Below are positions 49,138 through 61,171 of a stretch of DNA of 64,000 nt, in pieces. The notes below the pieces were generated by a model. That model did no database searches. It had not been told where the DNA came from and saw only the letters and a list, made by a program, of their open reading frames with translations. The DNA is from Bondarzewia mesenterica (lineage: Eukaryota > Basidiomycota > Agaricomycetes > Russulales > Bondarzewiaceae), in contig SGPL01000061.1 of NCBI GenBank assembly GCA_004802705.1, positions 1-64,000 on the forward strand. The letters are read 5' to 3'. Position numbers and translations under genes: made by a program. How positions within the stretch are numbered: position 1 is the stretch's first letter; every line of letters starts with the position of its first letter.

Positions 49138-49695
49138 NGCAGGAATGCAATAAAGGAGAAAGTGAGACGAAGCTCCAACTTGAAATCCGTGGCAGGTCCA
49201 CTCCGAGAAGGTCCACAAGTTGGTCCATCTGGGCCAGCGGAAACTTGAGCGTGGCCAAAGCACGTGACCGACGCGTTCTGTGTNGCGCGAAGACGCGACG
49301 TGCTGAAATGCGCGTAAGCACTTTCANCTTTGTCACTGCTTCTGGACATGCGACTCAGCTGTGACGAAGCGTGAGCCTTATGTGCTGGCTTTGCAGCAGT
49401 TGCTATATCAGTTGGCACATGTCTATTTCAAAGTGGGGTATATACGACATGGTATCAAGAAATGCGAAATCGTCATGATTGTGGCAAAAGCAGAGAGTTC
49501 AGGATGGTATGTCAGAATAGNAAATGGCAGTCGCAATCGATTCCAGGGACACTATCCACGATGCACTGGGATAGAAGAGGTATGCAGAAGCGGAATGGCA
49601 GTAGTAGGTGGCACCGGAAAATGAAGTTAGGAAAATATTCAGAAATGCGGAGATCTGACTCTGGATTCCCTGGTCCAGCCAAATATATACTCAGG
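49138..49695. other. intergenic, ORC3 upstream
   Basis: About 560 bp between ORC3 and the Kre9-like gene on the same strand. The minus frame 49107-49418 is Ser/Arg-rich but lacks a recognisable motif or splice connection. Confidence 0.35.
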
Positions 49696-50733
49696 TCAAA
49701 ATGTGAGGTAGATGAGCACCGAGGAGATTGATGAAGCAAGAGAAATGGCGCGATATACCTGACCGTCGCGAACTGCGGAATTTGACAATGTTGACGACGA
49801 CGTGCGGACGCAGATGCCAAGGCTGAAATGGATGAGGCACGGGAAGTAGAAGATGTGTCACTAGTAACCGTGCTGAATCTTGAAGCAGAACTTGGTCTGC
49901 TCGAGGACGACGACGCAGCCGGAGTAGAGATCGACACAGTCCCAGACACGGTGATTGTTGAAATGGGCACTTGGGAGGCCGTTGCTATTGAAGCGGGTAT
50001 AGGAATGGTAGAGGTAAGGGAGGCAACCGGAGAACTGGCTGAGCCGCTCATCTGATCAATGCTGGATCGCATCCTGATTTTAGTCACAGTCGCCTGCGTG
50101 TATAAGTATGCACATACGCAAAGTTGGGGGTGTAAGCAATATATGATTGAGAACCGTTTTTGAGATCAGTTGATATGAACGCGACGAAGCTGACAATAAA
50201 TCATGAACGAAAATTCTAGGTTGATATGTTGTACACTTACTATGCATCCGAGTTTGGTCCTGCCTCAGCATTTGGCTGTGCGAACAAGTAAGCATGATTT
50301 GCGTACAATTACGATAGGCAGGAACATGGCCTACCGTGAAATTCAACGAATGAGCAGTAGAAACATCGACAGGCTTGATCTGCTGCACCAGATTCTACAG
50401 AACCGGGTCAGTCGACATCTTGAGACCGAGCTGGCTGCTAAACGTACCATATCACCCATGTACAGACTAATTGTGCAAGCCCCGACATCACTCAAGAGTG
50501 GTTGCTCTCCATCATCCAGCCACTCAATCGTACATTCCTGACCTCCGTGACAAGTTGTGCCGGTCGACGGCTGAGTAACCTGTCTCATCAAAGGAGAAGA
50601 TGGCCAGTGTGTATCAGATGCGGTTGAAAAAACCGTGCTCGCGTCTGGAACTCACATAGACGGCACCCTGAACCGCAAGCAACAAGTTCAAAAGTAGAAG
50701 TAATAGAGGAATAAGAACTGTTATAGATTGCAT
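49696..50733 (-). CDS. Kre9/Knh1-like secreted Ser/Thr-rich protein
   Basis: Starts at 50733 with a clear signal peptide (MQSITVLIPLLLLLLNLLLA, cleavage after VQG). Following exons read QPSTGTTCHGGQECTIEWLD and LSDVGACTISLYMGDM, then NLVQQIKPVDVSTAHSLNFT, PNAEAGPNSDA and LKNGSQSYIAYTPNFA. This is the N-terminal Kre9/Knh1 domain seen in fungal GPI-anchored wall proteins. A long Ser/Thr/Ala-rich stem follows (VTSDTSSTSRASSISALASA). After a one-base frame change near 49797, TSSTLSNSAVRDGQ and the hydrophobic tail ISLASSISSVLIYLTF end at 49696, as expected for a GPI signal. Without the shift the tail is lost. Proteins with this domain are linked to beta-1,6-glucan and wall structure. It is divergent from a paralogue at 51380. 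Confidence 0.72.
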
Positions 50734-51379
50734 GTTCTTCGCAGCATAGGAACAACGACACAGTTTAGCAAAGGAATGTGGAGAATATACAGAAACACAA
50801 AAAATTGCTCAACGGCCTCAACGTTAGGAGCACGGGACAAAAGAAATGACAAGGAACGGTGTTGAAGCTTGTAGACGGTGAAAGTAGATAGATGATCACT
50901 CTTTCACCGTTGTCAACCTACTTGGTTGCCTAATTTGGATCATCTCTCATAAGCACTCGTATCACATTTAGAAGGCTTTAACTGACTCAGCAGATTCAGA
51001 TCTCCCGTCGTCCTCTCTTCTACGTTGCGCCCTTCAGGTGAGTACTACGTCTCCTTACCTCTTACATATAAGTGCGTGTTCCCCGCGCGATAGTTGTGGC
51101 GCAACATTTTCCTGTGGCGAGTTGCGCTCATTCTGCATCATGATCTTGGGACGATTTCAGGCACGTCGTTCCAAATCTAGTCTCATAAAACCCGTTCGGA
51201 AGTCGAGGGCCAAGCTTGAGGCGCCTATGGTCAGGGCGGTCCCTTATAAGCGTGCACTCGCGCCTTTTCGTAAAACTTTTCCAATCTCTATCGTCTTCCA
51301 TCACCTCGCCTCGTCGCTCCTCACAGTCTCTACCCCACCCGCTCTTTTCTTGCTAAACGCATAAAAACATATCTTCACA
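50734..51379. promoter_or_regulatory. divergent promoter of Kre9-like pair
   Basis: 646 bp between the start codons of two paralogous secreted-protein genes. A TATA-like ttataag lies at 51245-51251, about 130 bp before the plus-strand ATG. A pyrimidine-rich stretch follows. A one-sided or shared regulation cannot be decided by eye. Confidence 0.45.
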
Positions 51380-52313
51380 ATGTTCTCTTCTTCGTTAATT
51401 GCTCTTGTTCTTGCTGCCATCCCTTCGACTTTGGCCACTGTCTTCGTATGTCCGACAATATCTTTATGACCTTCGTCGCAACTGATGCATTTACTTTTGC
51501 GGTATCGTACAGACGACTTCGCCTGTCGCTACTACGTCCTGGGCCGCTGGCCAGTCGGTCACCGTGAGCTGGCAGGACGATAACACTTCGCCCACTATCG
51601 CGTCATTCGGTGCTGCCACGATTGGTGTCTATGCTGGCAGCGTTCAGCAGCAGGTGCGCTTATTTCCCTCGATCTGCTCATCTAATGGGTATTTACTTAC
51701 AGGCTGTTTCTTCAGACCCTCCTTCAGCTCATTTCGAGCAGTGTCGATGTTTCGACCACCAGCTCCGTCCAGTTTACTCCTGACGGGAGCATCGGCCCTA
51801 ATTCGGGCGATTAGTAGGTTTCTATATCTAACTTGGGCCAAATCGCACCTCATTTCCTTTTATCCTAGCTTCATCCGTTTCGCGTCCCTTAACCTGAAGG
51901 ACTCCACGAACTCCCAGTTCCCCGCCGAAGCTTTCTCCTCTAAATTCACGTATGTTCTATCATCATGTATCACCATCTCACCTTTTCAATGTTTTTAACC
52001 ATACTCTCTTATCTATAGTTTGACCGGCATGACTGGTACCTTCAACGCCACTGTGCAGTCCCAGATTAACGCTGCGGCGTCTGCCGCCTCTGGATCCTCG
52101 AGTTCCACCGCATCGGCCTCCGCTACGACCTCCGCTGCGACAAGCGCTTCTCACTCTTCTTCTGCCACGAGTAAGACTGCGTCGGTCTCTGCGTCGGCTA
52201 GCTCGACTGCCAAGGCGCAGACTGCTAATACGAGCGGTGCGGGCCGCGCTGTCGTCTCTGGCACGCTTGGCCTTGCCGTTGTCGCCGCTGCGGTCTCGAG
52301 TCTCTTCCTTTGA
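51380..52313 (+). CDS. Kre9/Knh1-like GPI-anchored Ser/Thr-rich protein
   Basis: Starts MFSSSLIALVLAAIPSTLA, a signal peptide, and is spliced over four introns. The mature part has ATTSWAAGQSVTVSWQDD, FGAATIGVYAGSVQQQ, TLLQLISSSVDVSTTSSVQF and TPDGSIGPNSGDYFIRFASL, followed by FPAEAFSSKFTLTGMTGTFN. These are standard landmarks of the Kre9/Knh1 N-terminal domain. A Ser/Ala/Thr-rich stem of ~70 residues precedes TSGAGRAVVSGTLGLAVVAA and a final hydrophobic SSLFL, a typical GPI signal whose omega site may be the Gly/Ala near TSGAG. All frames are intact. It is probably an extracellular cell-wall or plasma-membrane protein; the precise role is unknown. It is the divergent paralogue of the gene at 50733. 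Confidence 0.88.
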
Positions 52314-52729
52314 GTGACCCAGTGACGTCATGTCTCCGGTTAATCTCCCTTCGCTGTCTCAGGTTTTGGCTTGCTTTGAATAAACTTTTTTTGCTTGGGC
52401 ACTGGTTTGTTCTCCGCTTTTTTCTGGATAGTGTGAATATTCCGTGTTATGTTCCTGACCCGACCAGTCTTGTCGTAATGCCGCCATTCTTCGCGACAAT
52501 GATACGATTCTGTTGTGATTAATCGGTGCTGCTATGCGATTGGCCTACCTTACACTCGTTTATAGACGGATCATGAAACAAATAAATGTCTTCTATAGTA
52601 TACATGGTGTCCTGGCTTGTCTTCACAATTTTGCGAGATCCCAGGAGCTGGCCAAAACTGTCTCGTTTTCTTTGAATAACTTAGTTTGAGTCTTGGCAGA
52701 TCTGGACATGGAGTTAATAGTCTCATACC

Positions 52730-52785
52730 AAGCCCTCAAGGCCTCAAGCCCGGAGGCCTTCAGCTTCAGGCCTCACGCGCGAGGC
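52730..52785. repeat. GGCCTC-rich low-complexity patch
   Basis: The hexamer ggcctc or its complement occurs repeatedly within 56 bp (caaggcctcaag, ggaggccttc, aggcctcacg, gaggc). It is partly palindromic. The origin is unclear. Confidence 0.6.
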
Positions 52786-53517
52786 AGCGTTTTGAATCGA
52801 ACCTAGGAGCTTGAGCTTGACCGGCACTGACTTGAAGGCTATTTATAGAATTTGAACAGTTAGTGCCGGACTGATGTCTCTTCGACTACGCTTCTGATTA
52901 TGACTAGTCTCCTTTGCAGACCTCACACAGAAGACAATCGTTCTGTAGATTATGACCATGCTCGTTCGTGAGCCTTCTCCTTTTCTCCAACAGAATGCAC
53001 CTAATCATGTAGTCTAGGATTTGCTGGATATATACTGTAACAAATCAACTCGAACGAGTTCTACATAACGGTCACCATAGGATTCTATTAGGATGCGTGT
53101 CTAAACGCCTCGTTTCTGGAACCAGAATCTTCTATTTGACAGCCAGTGTGCCTCGGGACCGTTTTCTTGAGTTAAATGAACCATTGTGTCATCTCGCTGC
53201 CGTGCTGATTTATCCAAGCTGGCCCACAGGGATGAAGAGGTCGTGGCCAGTTGGTGATCGAATGTTGAAGTCGAACTGTTGATGTTCGAGCGCAACGGCG
53301 CCGTCGTGTCAAAATGCTACGAGGTCGGGAGCGTAAATCAGGAAGGAAGGAAAACGCGTATCATATGCTGAAGACGGCTTCCGGTTGGCCCGCAGTCGCA
53401 TCATCTGACCCCTGTGAAGCGGTTCTGAACTCTCAGAGTGGTCCTCGTCCTTCCAGTTATGTCCTGCGGGGCGTTATCCTGGTAGAATGCGCTCCGGAGT
53501 CCCGCCCCGCGATCCGG

Positions 53518-53524
53518 TATAAAA
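53518..53524 (+). promoter_or_regulatory. TATA box of MFS permease gene
   Basis: tataaaa lies 88 bp before the ATG at 53612, in a good position for a regulated fungal promoter. Confidence 0.5.
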
Positions 53525-53611
53525 CCTGCAGAAGACGTACATGGGATTAGCGAAAGCTGTGGAACTTTTCCGTACTTGCCCTGCTCAGGATCACCGGTCC
53601 TCTTTCTGATA

Positions 53612-56394
53612 ATGACTGACGAGTTTAGTCAACGTGCTGCTGATGTTCAGGTTCTCGACGAAGTCGACGCTGAGAAGGCTGATGCCGAGGTAAGCGAGGG
53701 CGCAAAGCCCAACGTGGAGGGCACACTCTACCAGTCGCAGCTGGGCGAAAAGTCGACTAGGAAGCACTTTTTCTCACCCCTCGATTCTACGGTCGCCGAA
53801 GCTGTTCATAAGGATGCTGAGGGTGTGCAGTATACCGAGAAGGAGGAGGTACGTTTCTCATACGTTTCCTTCTATTGCGGGACAAACTTTATTAATTGCG
53901 CGCGTATGCTCCGTTTTTATTGGCGTAGAGAGCTGTCAGACGGAAGATTGACAACCGCGTTTTGACATTGGTGATCTGCAGTTATATCTGTATGTTTTCG
54001 TCAAGATCGCGCGCAGGCTAAGGTCTGATGCGATTTTTTACCCGACAGTCAATCAGTTTGGTAAGCTGCAACCTCTCCATGACAATCGTTCATACTGACT
54101 TCCAACTCCACAGATCGCACGAATATGTTCGTAGATGACACACTTTCTTTGCTATCATTGCTTGACTGTCCATTTATTTTCTTAGCGGTAATGCTCATGT
54201 CATCGCGGCCTTCAACGAGAACTACGTATGTATACGCCTCCCTGTCGGACTATCATTGCGGGTGGTGATGTCCGCTCTTTTAGGGGGTCATGAACAATAA
54301 CAAATGGACGCTTGCTCTAAGTCTCTTTTATATTGGATATTGTACGTCGATCGTCGCTCGCCAGAGCCTGGGACCAATGCTGGCTGATTTAAAACACTTG
54401 CTTTCTACTGGACAGGCCTTTTAGAAATGCCCGCGAATGGTCAGTGATGGAGACAATGGTCTTGGTGCACTTATTTGATGTTAATTTGCCTCCATGCTTC
54501 CGCAGTCCTCCAGAGAATTATCGGTGCCAATCGATTGTAAGCCTGAATTCCTAATTCTATTTTGGCCAAAGGAGCTGAAGTTCTGACGGAACTTATGTAG
54601 CTTCTTCATGTCGCTGACCTTCTGGGGTCTGGCTTCCCTCTCGTTTGTCTATGCGAAGGGATATCCTGCGTTGCTGGTCCTTCGGTAAGCATGCCTTTGT
54701 CAACCTGAGTGATATTATGGGGCTGATAATAGCTTTTCCTCAGAATTCTACTTGGCATTGGTGAGGCCGGCTATTATGCCGGGATGATCTACTACCTCTC
54801 ATTCTGGTACAGAAGGTACATATAGATGCGGATACTTATGTCCGACTGCGTGATCCTTGACTCACATATCTTGATGGACAGGCGAGAACTAGCGACTCGT
54901 ATTAGGTTAGCATTTAGACGTAGTTTGAAGATCATTAGCGCATAGCCTGACCTGTTCTCAGTCTTTGCATGACTGGAACACTTCCTGGTGCTATCGGAGT
55001 ATGCTAGTGTTATCATTCTATTTCATCTTATGTCCTTCATATTTTATTGCGTAGGGTTTATTGGCCTTTGGTCTGGTCCGAGCGCACACATCCGTCCTCA
55101 AGGGGTGAGTGATTTACTTGGTTTGTTATATATATAAACGTACTCAATAATTGTCGTAGCTGGCAATTTTTGTTTTTAGTAAGTATGCCATCGATTGAAC
55201 ACACTCATGTTAAGTCTGACGATCGAAACTTGGTGCGACAATTATAGATCGAAGCTATTCCAGACCTCATCATGGCTTTGATGATTTTGCTCTTCCTTCC
55301 CTCGTTTCCGTTTTCGGCCACTTTTTTTGAGTGCCAGGGAGAGAGCAATTGCGCAGGCCCGCCTTAACCGTGATCATAAACCACAGTCCCATGGTGGCAT
55401 GAATGGATGGCAAGGCTTCAAAGCCATCGTCACGGATATCAATGCTTGGTTACTGATGGCCATCTACGCGACTTGTAAGTTTCTCTTCCCTCCGTGCCTG
55501 CTGGATTGACCGACGGGGTACTTTCCGATGCAGTCAACGTCGGTGTCGCCACTATCTCCTATTTTCTGCCAACGGTAATTCTCATATCCAACCCCCCTCC
55601 CTCGAAACTTCTTTTGACACAATGTCAAATAGCTCATCAAGGAACTTGGCTTCACTTCTATCCAAGCTCAAGGATTGACCGTCGCGCCTTACCTTGTTGG
55701 CTGGTTCATGGTCTTCTTACAAGCCTGGAACTCCGACCGCATCCGCGATCGTGGCTGGCATATCATGGCCTCTACCTTTATTTCTTTCGTCGGATACCTC
55801 ATTCTGGCTACTACAGTCCAGAGGAGTGTGGGTGCCTCGTACTTCGCTCTTTTCCTCGTCGTTGGTGGGAATTATAGTCTGTTCCCCTTGGTGATGTGAG
55901 TGTTACTTCTGGATGCTTGTGTGAGGAAGGACCATTTTGATTTCGTTTGAATCCTACAGGAGCTGGGCGGCGAACACGTTCTCGCCTACGTCCAAAAGAG
56001 GTGTTGGGACGGCCTTCATCGTCTCAATTTCTAACTGCGTGTCTATGTGCGTACTGCATGCAATACCTAAACATCCATTATCTTACTGTCTTGTTCTCAG
56101 TGCTTCCCCCCAAATTTATTTTGATTCCGAGGACAGCTACCGCAAGGGCCACGCCATCTCGGCAGCGTACGCTCCTCCGCACAATTTGTGCTCCTAAGGC
56201 ATACTGATGTATTTTGAATAAAATTTAGATGCCTCTTCATGTCCTTCGTATGCGCTTTTATTCTGCGTACACGCCTGTCTACGAAGAATAAGAGTAACAA
56301 GGAGAAAGTGGCTGCTTTGGAGGAGGAAGGCAAACTTGAGGAGGCATCGGGTGAGCTCAACGACCACGATCCTCGCTATGTCTACATGACTTGA
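53612..56394 (+). CDS. MFS permease, allantoate/anion:cation symporter type
   Basis: Many small exons from MTDEFSQRAADVQVLDEVDA to the stop at 56392-56394. The dense introns, some splitting single helices, are typical of basidiomycete transporters. The fold is that of the Dal5/Tna1-like ACS subfamily: RRKIDNRVLTLVICSYI, FNQFDRTNIGNAHV (the D-R-x-N motif), KWTLALSLFYIGYCLLEMPA, NVLQRIIGANRLFFMSLTFW, RILLGIGEAGYYAGMIYYLS, WYRRRELATRISLCMTGTLP and GWQFLFLIEAIPDL. A central loop has ARERAIAQARLN, then the second six helices (VGVATISYFLPTLIKELGF, LTVAPYLVGWFMVFLQAW, SWAANTFSPTSKRGVGTAFI). Substrates of relatives are allantoate, ureidosuccinate, nicotinate or similar anions; here unknown. A one-base excess in a T7 tract (55322-55328) breaks the frame between SATF and LSARERA. 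Confidence 0.88.
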
Positions 56395-56622
56395 AATGTA
56401 TCCGCGTTTGCAAACTGCATCAATATTGTACGAACTTACGAACTATGATGGATGTTGTGTATGATGTTTCTTGCGAATTGTTGCGACTCTCTCAATTAAT
56501 TTTCCCACGCTGCGCTTGACCGGCCCGGACAGAGTGAACCAGTACACTGCATCCTGTTATAGAGTTGTACTTGTAAGAAGCCTTTGTCTTTACTCTCGGG
56601 GTTTCTGCTTGATCATCTATCC

Positions 56623-58325
56623 ATGGATTCCAACAATCCGAAAACAAAACCCAAGGAAAAACGCCAAGCCCCCTCAAAACCCAGCGGTCATGAACGTCTG
56701 AAGACGATCGTGCGGAGACTACCGCCCAATTTGCCGGAGGATATATTCTGGCAGAGTGTGCAGAACTGGGTTACGGACGATACTGCAAGCTGGAAGATCT
56801 TCTATCCAGGAAAGCTGAGGAAGAAGTACGTCAATTATCAAACGTATGTGTTTGTGATTGTCTTCATGCACAGGCGCGTGCGACGGCGTGTAGATTGAAC
56901 AAGGAGAATGTCCCTTCTCGAGCATACATCGCCTTCAAGAACGAGGAATTACTGGCTGATTTCAGTCGGGAGTACGATGGGCATATATTCAGGGATAAAT
57001 CCGGTCCGCATGACTCGCCATCTTCTGGCATACGGAAGCTGAGTTGATGTATCTACAGGGAACGAGTTCCAAGTGGTAGTCGAGTTCGCACCATATCAAA
57101 AGGTGCCATCGGAGAAGAAGAAGGCGGATAGTAGAACTGGGACAATTGAAAAAGGTATGATGCACTGTTGCTCTTGCCGTAATGTCACGATCGTTAAGAC
57201 CGAGGGATCACAGATGAAGACTACATTTCTTTCATGAAATTGTTGGAAACAGAAAGCGCGAAGCCTCATGATACAGAGCAACTTCTTGAAACCCTTAGTG
57301 AGCTCCTCGACTATGTCGGATTTGGACGAGGCGGATTGATGTATAATCCTACAGTCGCATCTACCCAACCGGCGCCTATGCCGAAATCGACCCCTCTCCT
57401 TGAAGCCATCAAGGCTGAGAAGAGCGCACAGAAAGACAAAGAAGCAATCCTTCGGAACCATCCTCATTACAAGGATGTAGCATCCTCGTCCGCCTCATCC
57501 AAGAAAGATGAGTCAAAGAAGAAGGGCGGTGCCCCTACCAGTGTGAAACCGGTCGAGACCCAGTCTGCAAGTAGCAAGAAAGGGTCGAAGAAGGCCGCTG
57601 CGGCCGCGCAGAAACAAACTGCCTTATCTTCTACCTCACAGTTGAAGAATGGGGGCGCTTCCATAGCGACTGCAGCCGCCTCTATCACTAAGGCTGCTCA
57701 GCCGCCCTCGACGAAAAGTAACAAAGGTGAGCGACAGCAAAGTCAGACGCAATCTCAAGAGCCGCAGCTTCTCAAACGTCCCGTTACTCCAGCCTCTACT
57801 ACTTCAATCCCCGTTCCTCCCACCCCAACTTCTGCACCCACAGAGACACTTCCTTCTGGTTCCGCGGGCGCGGGTGGTCGAAGATCGCGTCCTGTCCTTG
57901 GTTTGGCATCCCGACAATTTGAAGCGGCTCTAAGCGGGGCAGGGGTGTCGAAAACCAAGCGCGAGCGGGCGGCTGATAGGGAAAAGGACAAGGACAAAGG
58001 AAAGGAAAGCCGAGGAGCTGCAGTTGCGGGTGAGGATGGCGGAAAGGGAAAGGAACGGGAACGAAGGCATGAGGATAAGACAGTTGGTAAGGCGGCGAGG
58101 CAAGCCAAAGCTGAGGCAGGTGCAAGTGCCGTAATTGTGCCTGCGATATTGCAGAGGGATGGACAACAACAACAGGTAGCTCCGAAGATATTGACTAGAT
58201 CTGCAGAGGCAGAGGGGAGCGCTGTGACTCCTACTTCCGTTACCGAGACGATGAGAGGGCGTGGACACGCCAAATCGCGTGGAAGGGGCAGGGGACGGGG
58301 AAAGGAAGCGACCAGAGGTGGTTGA
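56623..58325 (+). CDS. UPF3: nonsense-mediated decay factor Upf3
   Basis: Starts MDSNNPKTKPKEKRQAPSKP at 56623. The Smg4/Upf3 domain (RNP-like fold that binds Upf2) follows: RLKTIVRRLPPNLPEDIFWQ, DTASWKIFYPGKLRKK, then, after an intron, KENVPSRAYIAFKNEELLAD, FSREYDGHIFRDKSG and NEFQVVVEFAPYQKVP. A further exon adds DEDYISFMKLLETESAKPHD. The C-terminal half is Lys/Ser/Ala-rich and disordered (SKKDESKKKGGAPTS) with basic repeats and an RGRGRGRGK-type tail ending at 58325. Upf3 shuttles between nucleus and cytoplasm and links exon or termination context to Upf2/Upf1. The Arg-Gly-rich terminus may bind RNA. Exon-junction-binding motifs at the C-terminus are not evident. Confidence 0.87.
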
Positions 58326-59510
58326 GTGGGAGAAACGGCATGTCTTTTTCCGTTTATACGTATTGACCATTCACATGTTGACCTTGTTTCTATAGCTAGT
58401 TTTATTCGAGTCAGTAACTGAGACTCTGCGAGCCCTCACCAGTCCTGCGCGTATGGGATGACTACGCTGTATCCCCCCTGCGCCGCAACATGCTCAGGTC
58501 CTCATCGTCGTCTTTAGTACGGTTCTCTTGCTGCTCTCTGCTATATCGATTTCCCAATGGATGGAGCTGCATGTATTCCCTACATATCCTCTTTGAGCAT
58601 GTGCCTCCCAGGTCAAGTTAGCATCCGTACAATTATACAATTCACACATGTTCCTTTAGCGCTGAACTGGTCATTGATGATGGATTTTCGTTACCATGAC
58701 ATGCGTATGCAGTAGTCAAATAAGTATCAGTTTGCCGTGGCACCTGCCAGCTCCCTGAGCAGTGAGTCGTACAAGTCAGTCGCTGCGCAAAATGTTGGAT
58801 CGTGTGGCTCGGCTGTTGCCGGCTTTCGGATGATGAAATTTTGAACAGCGCTCGAGTATAGAAAATTTGGTTTTGTCGACGATTTCATCTCTGTGCCCTT
58901 TTTCAGTTCATTCGTCTGCTTGTTTTAACCTGCTTGAAACGTGTAACTTTCACTTCCAGTTTGCAGGCATACATTGCTATATCCTGGGTGCGTTCTTCTA
59001 TTTCATGTGTCTTTTCTCCTTCTCGACTCTTCAAAAGTTTCAATGATGAATCCAAATTCACAAATATCAAGCTCAACAGTCTTATGGACATCGTGCCCAT
59101 CTGCTGACTTCATTCTGCAATCCTGATTTTCCTTGTTTTCTATCTCTTCTCCTACATTTCCGCTGTGGGCGAATGTTGTGCTTACCAAAAGTATTTGATA
59201 GGTTGAAGAACTCCGGAGAATGTTGGCGTTGGACTGCACGATTTGTTATGTATCACCGTGATTGTAATACACGTCAATTCAGTACCTATCACTATCCCAG
59301 GCTATTGTCGCTCAATCTGAAAACAATCCGCCTCGGTCCCAGAACTATGCTGCGGTTATGATAAGGAGTCGTTTACTGACTATCGCATGTCTTGACCATT
59401 GCCCTCAACGTGATTGAAAGACGTGACCATGGCATCGTATTCAAAGCATCTCATAGAATTGAGGCATACCAAGCGCCAAGAAGTAAAACAAGACACCCAA
59501 GACCGAACTC
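58326..59510. other. convergent intergenic region
   Basis: About 1.2 kb between UPF3 (+) and tyrosinase (-). Short minus frames (58903-59100, 59003-59239) show no domain. T-rich. No gene supported. Confidence 0.4.
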
Positions 59511-61171
59511 TCACTCGTATATATAGCATAAAATCCCGCTTGTCGTGTCAAACACGTCGTGAATGGTTGCTTGGGGGAACATTCCGTCAGCCGGCATCTT
59601 TGAATTTAGCTGCACGAAGAAAGTTTGACGTTGAGAAAGAGAGACTGGGAAAGAGGGGAGACATACATCCAGGAAGGGCGGGGCGCCATTAGGATACTCG
59701 TTATAGTACGTCACGTTGTCCATTGCTTGCACCGAGCCGCCGAAGAAAGACCAGAAATTGGATGTGCTCTTGTGCTGCCAGTCGTACCAGACCTTATCGA
59801 CCATCTGAAAACATATGCATATGAGACTTGCTGAAAATGGAAAACAGAGAGGTACGCACGGCATGGTGCATCCAGAACAGCGGCTCTGATAGAGCGAATA
59901 AGAAGAAAGTTGAGCTTGGCATTTATCGCGAATCATAGGTGTAAACGCGATGGACATACCGTTCGGTGACCAGGTGGGTCCTGGGGTGCAATTTGAGGGT
60001 GCATTTTTAGGACATGTGCCTGCCAGATCCCTATGCGTAGAGCGTCTAGTCGGGCCCCTAGTATTTGGAAGTAGTACGTACCCTCCCATGATCTCATGGA
60101 CGGCGCCATGCGCGCCCTGTATTTACCGTCAGTCATGTGCCCTCACTATAACAAGCAAGGCGTAACAAGTCGCAAGAAAGTGTGCGTCGAAAGAGTGTGA
60201 AGGAAGAGGAAAACCCACGGCTGACTTACTTCGAATGACTCAAAATATGCCTGGAACCCCCTGTAATCACCCGCGAACCCGTTGATGAGCTTAAAAACTT
60301 CTGCAGGCGTGAATGAGGTGTTGGCAAACTTGGCAGGATCAGGGAAAAAACCCGATAACACCGGTGGTACATCGAGGTAGGGTTGCAGCGTGAAGTTACG
60401 GCGAAGAGTATGCGGTGAAGGGTATGATAGGTACAGGTCACGGAACCCGCCATCAGGGACTTGGAAATCATTCGCTGGATCGCCCCAACCACCTAATCCG
60501 CTCTTGGGGTCGGAGTCTTTCCAGAAGTCAGAGTTGTAGAAATCAGACGAGTCTGTGGGTCGCCAGCAATAAGGCATAACTGTATGGAGAAAAGGTAAGG
60601 GGTGACGATACCTAAGGCCCAGTTCCAATATGGTGAGGACCCGGTGTAACCGCATTTCTCTTTGAGCGCTCTCTCGTGAACGGCGACAAACCACCTATGC
60701 CAAGGAAGGAAGAGACCCGTAAAGTGGACCTCATTCCATGTCTCAGTCCAAGACAACATCATCGTATTGTGGAGGGCACTCACTATAACGTTCAGATCCA
60801 TATGTATGTAGACAGTATCTGCACATCAGGATGAGCTTCATCGCCATAGAAAGTGCAGAAAACCCATTTTCCGTCATAGAAAGAACCTGACGCGTTCACA
60901 GGTGGGACCATAGAGATCGATTTGTTCACGGTAGGTGTCAAGTTGGTGTCGTGAGGCAGATGCGAAAGGCACTAGAAATTCCGTCATCATGAGCTGTTCT
61001 ATGGACTAAGACTTGAGATGCTCACCTTCACGGCAGAAATCCATTCGGCTCTCTCGTTGCAGTCATCTGCCTCCATTCCCTACGAACCGAAGGATGAGTG
61101 CATGCCGCTAGGGCACCGACTATATAGAGCAATGCACTAATAGAGCCAAGAGCGATAGCTCTGAAATACAT
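59511..61171 (-). CDS. tyrosinase, secreted short type
   Basis: Reads from MYFRAIALGSISALLYIVGA at 61171, a signal peptide, through at least seven exons to a stop at 59511. Tyrosinase is a type-3 copper enzyme that hydroxylates monophenols and oxidises diphenols to quinones, the first step of melanin formation. The CuA region has SALHNTMMLSW and then VHFTGLFLPWHRWFVAVHER with its copper histidines. YWNWAL follows, with the usual loop segments FYNSDFWKDSDPKSGLGGWG and FAGDYRGFQAYFES. The CuB region has GAHGAVHEIMGGDLAGTCP and EPLFWMHHAMVDKVWYDWQH. The end reads TIHDVFDTTSGILCYIYE. It lacks a long C-terminal latency domain, and a secretion signal is present, unlike the large mushroom tyrosinases of the cytosol. 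The conserved His residues are all present by eye. Confidence 0.9.

Larger units (their letters stand above)
52314..53611. other. intergenic region upstream of MFS gene
   Basis: About 1.3 kb. A GGCCTC-rich patch lies at 52730-52785. Short frames (minus 53101-53295, plus 53097-53282) have no recognisable features. The 3' part is the promoter of the permease gene. Confidence 0.4.

Noticed and set aside
49107..49418. Ser/Arg-rich minus-strand frame as an extra ORC3 exon or gene
   Set aside because: ORC3 has a good start at 49137 with a matching family N-terminus, and this frame has no splice link to either neighbour.
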